Source: an uncultured Collinsella sp. (lineage in GTDB: Bacteria > Actinomycetota > Coriobacteriia > Coriobacteriales > Coriobacteriaceae). From it: DNA of 5,563 nucleotides. Location: contig CATZKS010000118.1 of the NCBI GenBank assembly GCA_958421035.1, positions 1 to 5,563 of the forward strand. Direction: 5' to 3'. The position numbers were made by a program, and so were the translations under genes. Of the stretch, positions 1 to 5,563 are shown in pieces (the first letter of the stretch is position 1; each line of letters starts with the position of its first letter). The notes under the pieces were generated by a model, which saw only the letters and a program-made list of their open reading frames with translations, was not told the DNA's origin and made no database searches.

Positions 1-873
1 ATCGAGCGCCGGGCCACCGCAGGCAAGCACGATATTGATAAACGCATCGGCGGCCTCGGCCTTGAGCAGCTCGACCTGCTCCTTAGGGAATGCCTTGCTC
101 GCGCGCGGCATGGTGCACGACATCATGAGTCGCGCTGCATCGGCCATGGTCTTGCCGCTCGCCTCGAACGCGTCAATGGCGTCGAGTGCCATCTGCGCCT
201 TCTCGGTCGCGGCCTTGCTTGCGCCCAGCGCCGCGCGATAGGCATCGGCGAGTGCCGAGGTATCGGCCTGCCCGCGCGCCACGCACACGTCGTCCATACC
301 GCCCGGCAACTGGCTCGACAGCTCCAGCAGGTCGCGCACCAGGCCCTTGATGGTCGCGCCAGCGCCAAAGGAACCGCCCTCGCCCGCCATGGGATACCAG
401 GCATAGAGGGCCTTGAGCGATGCCGCGAGCTCGGGGGCGGCATCGGGCGCCGTCGCGCGGGCCAACACATGCTCAACAGCCTGGTCCATAAACTCGTCGG
501 TATCGGTGAGCACCGTGAACTCGGGGTCGATGCCCAGCTCCAGCGCATGCGCGCGCAGGATACGCGAGCACATGCCGTGAATGGTCGAGATCCACGCGTC
601 GTCGACGGTCAGTGCTTCCTCGTCCATGCCCTCGTCGATAAGCGCACGGCGCACGCGGTCACGGATCTCGGCCGCGGCATCTTTGGTAAAGGTAATGGCG
701 AGCACCTGGTCAAGATGTTCAACGAACGGACCGGATTCAGGCGAGAGCGCGTAGACGATGCGACGCGTGAGGGTAAAGGTCTTGCCCGAACCGGCGCCCG
801 CCGAGACAAACAGCGGACGGTCGAGCGTTTTGACAATCTGCAGCTGTTGCGGCATCAAAGTCGAAAGATCCAT
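1..873 (-). CDS. addA: AddA-like UvrD/RecB-family ATP-dependent helicase subunit, N-terminal 291 residues (runs off window)
   Basis: This is the N-terminal part of a superfamily 1A helicase, most like AddA, the 3'-5' motor and nuclease subunit of the AddAB break-resection enzyme. It begins MDLSTLMPQQ. Visible motifs are a Q-motif glutamine pair at residues 9-10, Walker A SAGAGSGKT at 24-32, motif Ia TFTKDAAAEIRDR at 61-73, and ISTIHGMCSRILR at 95-107, the equivalent of the usual STIHSFC block. The frame stays open to base 1. Motifs II-VI and any C-terminal RecB-type nuclease domain therefore lie outside, and full AddA proteins are about 1,100-1,250 residues. The ATG at 873-871 is three bases after the addB stop and has an AAGGAGGG ribosome site inside the end of addB. 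This implies co-transcription and probably translational coupling, in the same addB-addA order as in Bacillus. PcrA/UvrD is a less likely alternative, because the partner gene and the sequence around the IHGMC block favour AddA. The helicase family is certain; the AddA assignment rests on context. Confidence 0.9.
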   Translation of the reverse strand, partial: MDLSTLMPQQLQIVKTLDRPLFVSAGAGSGKTFTLTRRIVYALSPESGPFVEHLDQVLAITFTKDAAAEIRDRVRRALIDEGMDEEALTVDDAWISTIHGMCSRILRAHALELGIDPEFTVLTDTDEFMDQAVEHVLARATAPDAAPELAASLKALYAWYPMAGEGGSFGAGATIKGLVRDLLELSSQLPGGMDDVCVARGQADTSALADAYRAALGASKAATEKAQMALDAIDAFEASGKTMADAARLMMSCTMPRASKAFPKEQVELLKAEAADAFINIVLACGGPALD

Positions 874-876
874 GGT

Positions 877-3800
877 CTACACGTCCCTCCTTACAAACGT
901 TCCTTCGTGGTTATACGAGCAGCGCGCATGCACGGCCTGAGCCGACGTCGGGTCGACGGCGGCAACGTTGCCCGCCTCGAGCTCGCGCAGGCGCTCGGCG
1001 ATGCCGGCCTCCACGCGATCGAGCAGGGCGTCGAAGTCCATGCTGCCACCCTCGCCGGGGAAGCCTTTCTTAAGGCCCGGAATGCGACCGTCGCCGCGCT
1101 CCTCCTCGAGCAGCTCGGCGCTCGCGGCACCGCGCAACGCCGGCTTGCCGCCCTTGGTCGAAAAGTAGAGTGCCGCGCGGGTGTCCAGATCCAGCGCCCG
1201 GCGCATGGCCTGGGCGTAGATGAGCGTTTGGGTATGTGGCGGCAACCAGCGCGGGTCGTCGATGGGTGCCGTGCCCGATTCCTCGTCGCGCACCGTGGGG
1301 TCGGCGAGCTTAAACTCCTCAACGCCCGTGCGATGCTTGTAGTCGATCACCACGGCACGATTCTCGGCGTCCACGTCCACGCGGTCGATGCGTCCGCCAA
1401 GCGGCCAACCGGCATACTCGACCTTGAGCTCGTTGAAGGCAAACTCCAGGTAGCGCGGGGCAAAGGGGGCAAGTGCCTCGGACTCGTAGGCAAGCACGCC
1501 CTCCAGCTGCGGCAAGATCTCGGCCACCTGGCGCTCCTCCACCGCAGAGAGCGGCACCAGCGGGCCCTCCGTGCCTCGCTTGCCGGCGTGCTCGGCCAAC
1601 GTCTCGTCAAAGACCTCGCGCAGCAGCTCCTGAGCGCGCGGCAGATTCTCGGGCGTCACGCGTTCCATGCCCTCCTGGGGCAGGCGGGCATGCAGGTGCT
1701 CCAGCACGTCGTGGACAAAGTTGCCCTTCTCCATGTTGCCAAAGCCCGCGTCGATGGACTGGGGCTTCACGCGGTACGAGACGAACCAGCATAGCGGGCA
1801 GGTCGAATAGGCCTCGATCTGCGAGGCAGACGTCAGACGCGGCACGAGCGGCGCATCCTCGCCCTCGCCATCACGACGGCGCAGGACCAGATACGGAATG
1901 GCTTCATCGCTCAGATGCTGAGGAGCTTCGCAGGTCACGCGCGCGCGCCTAAGACCTTCGCCTGCCGCAGGATCAAAGTCGGCGATGATATCGCCCTCGC
2001 CCACGCGCGTGGGCTTGGCAGCGCCAGCGGCCTCGGCATGTGCCCGCAGCTCGGTCCATACGGCTGCCGGGTAGCACTCGCGCGCCTGGCGATCGTGTGT
2101 CACGCGGGCGAGCGCGACCGGACCGTTCGCTGCCTGCATTGCACGGCCAAAGCGCACGCGCAGCAGGGCGGCGGGCTCCAAAGACACGCCGTCGCGGCGC
2201 AGCTCGGCCGTCAACGTGGCAAGCGGGCCCTCTTCGTGCGAAAGCGGGTAGCTGTCCAGGTCGACATCGGCAAACAGCACGGCATCGTAGCTGGCAGGAC
2301 GCAAAACCGACGCATCGGCAAGCGACACGAAGCGCACTTGCGCCCGTGGCGTGCGATCGACCTCGTAGGTCTCGTAATCGTAAGCGGTGCTGCGCTTGTC
2401 CACCTTAGTTCGAACGCCGTCGAGAACCGGCATGGTCGCGGCCTGCGACACGTCGAGCGCGCGAGCATCGTTCATAAGGATGTCGATGGCATGGCGCAGC
2501 AAAGCCGTCTCTGCCTGACGACGGGCCTGGCCGTCAAGACCGCCTAGAGCGCGATCGGGCAGCGCCTCTGCAACGGCGAGCATGGCCTTGAGCGCCGTCA
2601 CGGGTTTGTCGCGCCACAGCGCCTGAAACACGTCCGAGACCACGCACGGCACATTCTTAAACCAGTTATCGTCGCTGGCGGCCTTGCGGGCGCCCCTCAC
2701 CTGGCCCTGCACGCTCTGCAGCAGGCTCTTGACGCCCGCAGCGGTCTTGCTGCGCGACAGGCGCATGTTCTTGTCGAAGCCGCGGGCGCTCGCGGCGTCG
2801 GCACCCGAAAGCGGACTGTAGATCCAGTCGGTAAGCTCCGGCGCGGGCCACCACTCGGTCTTTGACGCCATGCCCTCATCGGCGGCCTTCATGCGCTCGA
2901 TCAGGCCGGCAAGCGCCGCAAACTGCCTGCCCGCAATGGATTGGGAAAACGCCGTGAACTCAGTTGTCTCGGCAGCGATATGACGAGCCGCCAGACGAGA
3001 GGCGAGCTCACCGAACAGCTGGGGTGCCCGGGCAGAAACGGCAAGCACGCGCACGGGGTCGGCGGGCGTTGCAGTAGCTTTATCGGCCTTGGACTCCTTG
3101 TGCGCTTTCACCAACTTATCGATGGCGTCCGCATAGACATGAGCACGGGCATGGGGGCCGGCGACCTCAATAAAGGCAGGCTGAGCGGCGGCCCCGCAAA
3201 CGACATCAGACGCGACGGCGTCCTCCCCCAGCGGCGCGATCTCAAACAGCACACCGCGGGCATCAAATGCCGTGGCAAGCTCCTCGCGCATCGCCGCCTG
3301 CTCGCGGGCAAGCAGCACGACGACCTCTCCCCCATTGTTCGCCACGGCAGACAGCAGCTCGAGTAGGCCGTGCGTAAACGACGTGATACCGCGCACGCAT
3401 ACCGCGCGGGCGCACGCCGGAAGGTTGTCGGCCAGCACCTCGGCCATAAGGTCAGCCGCCTCGCAGGGCTCGACCATGTCTCGACGGTCCAAGCCGCTCG
3501 CGTAGGCGCGCAAAAGCTCGAACACGCGAGCTTCAGCATCGCTTTTTGGCTCAGGCTGGCAATTGTTGCCACCGCATCGCTCGGCACCCGTCCCTGCCAC
3601 ACCCGGAAGCACATCGCGAGCCATGCGCGCGAGCATGCGCACCGTGCCCTGGCCACACGAAAGCGGCTGAAGATCGGCATCATCGCGGCGGGCAATCATA
3701 TCCGAAAACAGCATCTGGCGCTGCAGGTTGTCGACGAAATCGCGCCCGTCGCCCAAAAGCTCCCAAAGCGAGCGAAGCCACGACGAAGGCGTCTTGTAAT

Positions 3801-3975
3801 CGATACCCAGTGAAACCCCGGCTTCCGCCGCATCATGACGGCACAGGTCGAGCTCGGCAAACGTTGGTGCCAGCAACACGGCACGCCCGTGACGGGCAAT
3901 AAGGTCGGCAAGCAGCGCCGACTCGGCATCGCTCAAATCCGTGCCGGTATTGGTGGTATAGATTCGAACAGGCAT
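877..3975 (-). CDS. addB: AddB-like helicase-nuclease subunit with C-terminal PD-(D/E)XK nuclease domain
   Basis: This 1,032-residue protein is probably the AddB partner of the downstream AddA helicase, resecting double-strand breaks and loading RecA in the cytoplasm. The C-terminal third is a RecB-type nuclease. It shows SQIEAYSTCPLCWF around 718-731, KGNFVHDVLE with H755, GGRIDRVD with D864, VIDYKHR with D878 and K880, and QTLIYAQA with Q916 and Y920. This is the complete PD-(D/E)XK active-site set plus the QxxxY motif. The N-terminal two thirds should be the inactive helicase-like scaffold. No Walker A GxxxxGKS/T is seen there, and GRAVLLAPTF near 30-39 resembles the strand that follows it. 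AddB usually has four Fe-S cysteines; here I see C726, C729 and a single C-terminal C1019. The protein is somewhat shorter than Bacillus AddB (about 1,160). The ATG at 3975 is preceded by GGAGG only three bases away, which is tight, but no better start is near. Upstream, TAGGAT (4020-4015) with TGGCAA 18 bases before it is a weak promoter candidate. The nuclease call is firm; the AddB name rests on domain order and gene pairing. Confidence 0.88.
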   Translation of the reverse strand: MPVRIYTTNTGTDLSDAESALLADLIARHGRAVLLAPTFAELDLCRHDAAEAGVSLGIDYKTPSSWLRSLWELLGDGRDFVDNLQRQMLFSDMIARRDDADLQPLSCGQGTVRMLARMARDVLPGVAGTGAERCGGNNCQPEPKSDAEARVFELLRAYASGLDRRDMVEPCEAADLMAEVLADNLPACARAVCVRGITSFTHGLLELLSAVANNGGEVVVLLAREQAAMREELATAFDARGVLFEIAPLGEDAVASDVVCGAAAQPAFIEVAGPHARAHVYADAIDKLVKAHKESKADKATATPADPVRVLAVSARAPQLFGELASRLAARHIAAETTEFTAFSQSIAGRQFAALAGLIERMKAADEGMASKTEWWPAPELTDWIYSPLSGADAASARGFDKNMRLSRSKTAAGVKSLLQSVQGQVRGARKAASDDNWFKNVPCVVSDVFQALWRDKPVTALKAMLAVAEALPDRALGGLDGQARRQAETALLRHAIDILMNDARALDVSQAATMPVLDGVRTKVDKRSTAYDYETYEVDRTPRAQVRFVSLADASVLRPASYDAVLFADVDLDSYPLSHEEGPLATLTAELRRDGVSLEPAALLRVRFGRAMQAANGPVALARVTHDRQARECYPAAVWTELRAHAEAAGAAKPTRVGEGDIIADFDPAAGEGLRRARVTCEAPQHLSDEAIPYLVLRRRDGEGEDAPLVPRLTSASQIEAYSTCPLCWFVSYRVKPQSIDAGFGNMEKGNFVHDVLEHLHARLPQEGMERVTPENLPRAQELLREVFDETLAEHAGKRGTEGPLVPLSAVEERQVAEILPQLEGVLAYESEALAPFAPRYLEFAFNELKVEYAGWPLGGRIDRVDVDAENRAVVIDYKHRTGVEEFKLADPTVRDEESGTAPIDDPRWLPPHTQTLIYAQAMRRALDLDTRAALYFSTKGGKPALRGAASAELLEEERGDGRIPGLKKGFPGEGGSMDFDALLDRVEAGIAERLRELEAGNVAAVDPTSAQAVHARCSYNHEGTFVRRDV
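885..892 (-). promoter_or_regulatory. Ribosome binding site of addA, inside the 3' end of addB
   Basis: The minus strand reads AAGGAGGG, about 11 bases before the ATG at 873. It lies just upstream of the addB TAG stop (879-877). It supports the 873 start over any internal start and suggests that ribosomes finishing addB can reinitiate on addA. Confidence 0.8.
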
Positions 3976-4108
3976 GGTCCTCCGCTCAAACCGTTCGCAA
4001 TAATCAATGCATCCATCCTACCCGCCCAAGCGGACACATTGCCACCGCAGTTCCATCTTTTGGTACAAAGCAACCTGAACCCAACGCACCAGCCGATTGC
4101 AGGCATAT

Positions 4109-4133
4109 AAAAACCGCCCCCGGAGGGACGGTT
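4109..4133 (-). terminator. Rho-independent terminator downstream of yerC
   Basis: On the minus strand, AACCGTCCC pairs with GGGGCGGTT around a TCCG loop. That is nine pairs including one T-G wobble, followed at once by a T run and ATATGCC. It begins about 27 bases after the yerC stop. It separates yerC from addB, so the addB-addA operon needs its own promoter between about 3976 and 4108. Confidence 0.85.
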
Positions 4134-4159
4134 CTTCGTAATTCAATGTTGTCGCTGGC

Positions 4160-4459
4160 CTACTCGCCATCCTCCAACTTAATGAGGATCTTGCGGTAGC
4201 CACCGTACTCGCCGTTCAGCGCCTTTGAAACGCGGCTCACCGTGGTGGACGAAGCGCCGGTACGGGCCTGAACCTCAACATAAGGCTCGCCCTCGTCCAA
4301 ATAGCGCGCAACCTGCAAACGCTGAGAAAGGTCGCAAATCTCGCGCGGCGTACAGATATCGGTCAAAAACGCTTGGATATCCTTCTCGTCATCCAAAAGA
4401 CTAAATGCGTGGACCAGCTGCTTGACATCAGGCTTGTCAAACATGTTCTCGATATTCAT
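4160..4459 (-). CDS. yerC: YerC/YecD-family TrpR-related DNA-binding protein
   Basis: This is a 99-residue cytoplasmic protein of the TrpR-like YerC/YecD family, small helical DNA-binding proteins related to the Trp repressor. The target in this organism is unknown. The first half (about 8-36) is helical and likely forms the dimer. TPREICDLSQRLQVARYLDEG (37-57) is the conserved family segment. PYVEVQARTGASSTTVSRVSKAL (in two parts, PYVEVQARTG at 59-68 and ASSTTVSRVSKAL at 69-81) is the helix-turn-helix, with the typical TGAS-TTVSRV recognition helix. NGEYGGYRKIL follows, as is usual for the family. The length matches the family (about 95-105). The ATG at 4459 has an extended ribosome site, GGCGGTGATC, that fits the 16S tail at nine of ten positions. 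The gene stands alone, ends at its own terminator and diverges from the YvlD-like gene. Assignment to TrpR proper is unlikely, since this subfamily is distinct and no trp genes are nearby. Confidence 0.93.
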   Translation of the reverse strand: MNIENMFDKPDVKQLVHAFSLLDDEKDIQAFLTDICTPREICDLSQRLQVARYLDEGEPYVEVQARTGASSTTVSRVSKALNGEYGGYRKILIKLEDGE

Positions 4460-4470
4460 CGATCACCGCC
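4460..4470 (-). promoter_or_regulatory. Extended ribosome binding site of yerC
   Basis: The minus strand reads GGCGGTGATCG directly before the ATG at 4459. It differs from the ideal 16S complement GGAGGTGATC at one base. The GGCGG core also forms part of a tandem repeat (4466-4482), so the site sits in repeated sequence. Confidence 0.6.
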
Positions 4471-4482
4471 AAACCCGCCAAA
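4466..4482 (-). repeat. Short tandem repeat TTTGGCGG, two copies at a 9-base period, overlapping the yerC ribosome site
   Basis: The minus strand carries TTTGGCGG at 4482-4475 and again at 4473-4466, with one G between them. The second copy supplies the GGCGG core of the yerC ribosome site. The repeat is visible directly. Whether it has a regulatory role or is chance in GC-rich DNA cannot be told. Confidence 0.5.
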
Positions 4483-4506
4483 AGGCATCGAAGTTGATAC
4501 TGACAT

Positions 4507-4559
4507 CGGGCATCGTTCGCCCGTTCTATGCAATAGGGCAACGCCTGTGGCTTTTGCCC
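4507..4559 (-). promoter_or_regulatory. Two consecutive hairpins in the putative yerC leader
   Basis: Two inverted repeats lie between the candidate promoter and the yerC start. The first in minus-strand order pairs GGGCAA (4559-4554) with TTGCCC (4541-4536), with an inner GCC/GGC pairing around ACA. The second pairs CGGGC (4523-4519) with GCCCG (4511-4507) around a seven-base loop. Neither has a T run, so they are not simple terminators. They could be leader RNA structure or protein operators; TrpR-fold proteins bind palindromes, so autoregulation is possible but unproven. Confidence 0.4.
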
Positions 4560-4564
4560 GTAGC

Positions 4565-4595
4565 AGTGTAGCACACCACCAAACTAAAGCGACAA
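4565..4595 (-). promoter_or_regulatory. Candidate yerC promoter (extended -10)
   Basis: The minus strand has TGCTACACT, an extended -10 with hexamer TACACT at 4570-4565. A TTGTCG -35-like hexamer (4595-4590) lies 19 bases upstream. Four of six bases match in each hexamer; the spacing is long, but the TG element compensates. It would give a leader of about 100 bases before the yerC ATG. This is a prediction from consensus only. Confidence 0.4.
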
Positions 4596-4770
4596 GACTC
4601 TCTGCCAGCGGCGCGTTTTTCAGGACGAACGCCGTTTAGAAACCGTATGCGCACGTAAGCTCCACGAATATTTGAGACAATGGGCGCCCAAACACCGCGG
4701 CGCGCCCGCGCAACCATCCAGGTCGTCGCCGCAAGCCGCTTCACGCGACGCCAGCAACCCCGGCGCAAGA

Positions 4771-4775
4771 AAGGA
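4771..4775 (+). promoter_or_regulatory. Ribosome binding site of the YvlD-like gene
   Basis: AAGGA (within GAAAGGATT) lies eight bases before the ATG at 4784. This spacing selects M1 over the in-frame M4 at 4793. Confidence 0.7.
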
Positions 4776-4783
4776 TTCACGCC

Positions 4784-5149
4784 ATGCGCTTTATGCTTAA
4801 CTGGCTCTTCACCTCGATCGCCATCGCGATCGCCACGTTCCTCGTCCCCGGTATCCAACCCTTCGGCTTTGCCGAGACCTGGGTCTGCTTTGCCTTTGTG
4901 GGACTGTTCCTGAACATTGTCGATTCGCTCGTCAAGCCGTTCCTGACCGTCATCTCACTGCCGCTCACTATTATTACGCTTGGTGTTTTTCAACTCGTAG
5001 TCAACAGCTTTATGCTCGAGCTGGCCAGCTACCTGTCGGTCAATCTGCTGGGCGCGGGCATCTCCATCGCCAGCTTTGGATCGGCCTTTATGGGCAGTAT
5101 CCTGGTATCCATCACGCGCAGCATCCTCAACAGCATCGCCGAGGACTAA
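4784..5149 (+). CDS. YvlD-like small membrane protein, 'phage holin family' (PF04020 type)
   Basis: This is a 121-residue integral membrane protein of the YvlD / Phage_holin_4_2 family. These are chromosomal proteins of poorly known role despite the holin name, and in Bacillus yvlD belongs to an envelope-stress-linked operon. Four hydrophobic segments are visible: about 5-24, 29-47, 53-78 and 84-110. The first can act as an uncleaved signal anchor. The family signature is clear: GLFLNIVDSLVKPFLTVISL (40-59) followed by PLTIITLGVFQLVVNSFMLEL (60-80, given as PLTIITLGVF and QLVVNSFMLEL). The N..D..VKP, LPLT..TLG and N..ML positions are conserved, and a short polar tail ends SIAED. The length matches the family (about 110-125). 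It is a single gene that diverges from yerC and ends at its own terminator. No lysis gene or other phage gene is nearby, so a true holin function is unlikely. Confidence 0.9.
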   Translation: MRFMLNWLFTSIAIAIATFLVPGIQPFGFAETWVCFAFVGLFLNIVDSLVKPFLTVISLPLTIITLGVFQLVVNSFMLELASYLSVNLLGAGISIASFGSAFMGSILVSITRSILNSIAED

Positions 5150-5150
5150 A

Positions 5151-5167
5151 ACGGCCATTCCGGCCGT
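5151..5167 (+). other. Small hairpin just after the YvlD-like stop codon
   Basis: ACGGCC (5151-5156) pairs with GGCCGT (5162-5167) around ATTCC, two bases past the stop codon. No T run follows, so it is not a terminator by itself. It may protect the 3' end or be incidental in GC-rich sequence. Confidence 0.35.
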
Positions 5168-5190
5168 GCCCGTCTCAACAGCCCAAAACG

Positions 5191-5230
5191 AAGGCCGCCC
5201 ATCGCAAAAATGGGCGGCCTTCTTATTTTT
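5191..5230 (+). terminator. Strong rho-independent terminator of the YvlD-like gene, possibly bidirectional
   Basis: AAGGCCGCCCAT (5191-5202) pairs perfectly over 12 bases with ATGGGCGGCCTT (5210-5221) around CGCAAAA. It is followed by TCTTATTTTT. On the minus strand the same stem is followed by CGTTTT, a weaker T tract, so it may also stop transcription from the convergent Rrf2-family gene that ends at 5292. Confidence 0.92.
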
Positions 5231-5291
5231 CACGTCTCAAAGGGCGAGAGAATCTACCATTTCTACTCCGTCTCCAAATGGCAGGTGTGGG

Positions 5292-5563
5292 TTAGATGAC
5301 GTAGTCGTAGCCATGGTTGGGAGCGACAAGTTGATCGAGTGTCACACCGTCGAGGTAGTCGTTGATGAGCTTGTCCAGGTTCTTCCACACGTCGAGCGTG
5401 GGGCACTCATCCGAGCGTGAGCAGCCCTTGCAGTCGCCATCCAGGCATGCAACCGGTGCCAGACTGCCCTCGGTCAGGCGCAGGATCTCGCCCACCGTGT
5501 ACTGCTCGGGCGGGCGCGTGAGCACGTAGCCGCCGCCCTTGCCGCGCATGCCCGAAAGCATGT
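5292..5563 (-). CDS. Rrf2/IscR-family transcriptional regulator, C-terminal part (5' end beyond window)
   Basis: About 89 C-terminal residues of an Rrf2-family regulator are present. These are dimeric winged-helix proteins that often sense iron-sulfur status, nitric oxide, redox state or cysteine. The visible part starts in the wing: GMRGKGGGYVLTRPPEQ matches the family's VRGxGGGYxLARPP segment. It continues with YTVGEILRLTEGSLAPVAC, the start of the dimerisation helix. Four cysteines follow in CLDGDCKGCSRSDEC (spacing C-x4-C-x2-C-x5-C), then WKNLDKLINDYLDGVTLDQL, as in IscR and relatives. The family has three conserved cysteines that hold an Fe-S cluster, so metal or cluster sensing is plausible. 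The ATG at 5561 is internal, aligning near residue 59 of a typical 140-150-residue protein. The helix-turn-helix is therefore outside, as are any regulated neighbours. IscR, NsrR and CymR-like roles cannot be separated from this part. Confidence 0.9.
   Translation of the reverse strand, partial: MLSGMRGKGGGYVLTRPPEQYTVGEILRLTEGSLAPVACLDGDCKGCSRSDECPTLDVWKNLDKLINDYLDGVTLDQLVAPNHGYDYVI

Larger units (their letters stand above)
4460..4783. other. Divergent intergenic region between yerC and the YvlD-like gene
   Basis: This 324-bp stretch has no convincing coding frame. Its left half contains the yerC ribosome site, tandem repeat, leader hairpins and candidate promoter. The right half should drive the plus-strand membrane-protein gene, but no good -35/-10 pair was found there: GACAAT near 4676-4681 lacks a matching -35. 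A perfect 10-base palindrome, TGGGCGCCCA, lies at 4681-4690. Its GGGCGC (4682-4687) could alternatively pair with GCGCCC at 4702-4707. The plus-strand ribosome site is at 4771-4775. Confidence 0.6.

Noticed and set aside
469..1794. Long plus-strand open frame of 441 codons antisense to addA and addB
   Set aside because: Its translation is rich in R, H, A and L with no recognisable motif. It lies opposite two genes with clear motifs and intact frames, and no good ribosome site precedes it. Antisense open frames like this are expected from GC-biased codon use.
1915..2547. Plus-strand open frame of 210 codons antisense to addB
   Set aside because: Low-complexity basic composition, no family resemblance, and entirely inside addB. 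Treated as a shadow frame.
4680..4913. Plus-strand 77-codon frame overlapping the start of the YvlD-like gene
   Set aside because: The product is arginine-, serine- and proline-rich (RRARATIQ..., SPRSPSRSPRSS), typical of an off-frame reading of GC-rich DNA. It overlaps a well-supported gene in another frame.
4784..5149. The 'holin family' label as evidence for a prophage
   Set aside because: This family is widespread on chromosomes without phage genes. No endolysin, integrase, structural gene or attachment site is visible in the window.
5171..5274. Three copies of CGTCTC (5171, 5233, 5269), two extended to CGTCTCAA, around the terminator
   Set aside because: Irregular spacing (62 and 36 bases), short match, and no pairing or motif that explains them. 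Probably chance.
5257..5281. Inverted repeat CCATTT...AAATGG between the terminator and the Rrf2-family stop
   Set aside because: Six pairs with a 13-base loop and no T run on the minus strand. Too weak to call a terminator for the Rrf2-family gene.

Overview
The window looks like ordinary chromosome from a high-G+C anaerobic actinobacterium. The class Coriobacteriia, close to Collinsella, is my best guess. That rests on the strong GC bias at third codon positions, the clear AGGAGG-type ribosome sites, and the combination of an AddAB-type repair nuclease, a YerC/TrpR-like regulator and a YvlD-like membrane protein. No phage, transposon, CRISPR or RNA gene is visible.

Positions 1-3975, about 70% of the window, are a minus-strand recombination-repair operon. 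The first gene (877-3975) encodes an AddB-like protein with a C-terminal PD-(D/E)XK nuclease domain. Three bases after its stop comes the start of an AddA-like UvrD/RecB-family helicase (873 to 1), which runs off the left edge of the window. Together they should form the helicase-nuclease that processes double-strand breaks for RecA.

Positions 3976-4459 hold the leader of that operon, a clear minus-strand terminator (about 4109-4133) and yerC, a small TrpR-fold DNA-binding protein. Positions 4460-4783 are a divergent intergenic region of 324 bp. It carries a candidate yerC promoter, two hairpins in the yerC leader, and a tandem repeat that includes the yerC ribosome site.

Positions 4784-5149 encode a plus-strand membrane protein of the YvlD / 'phage holin 4_2' family. 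It ends at a strong hairpin terminator (5191-5230). Convergent with it, 5292-5563 is the C-terminal part of an Rrf2-family regulator with a cysteine cluster suited to binding an Fe-S cluster. Its DNA-binding N-terminus lies beyond the right edge.

These are separate transcription units, and nothing links them functionally except the addB-addA pair. I did not find a convincing new system. The points most worth checking are the unusual cysteine set of the AddB-like nuclease and the structured yerC leader.
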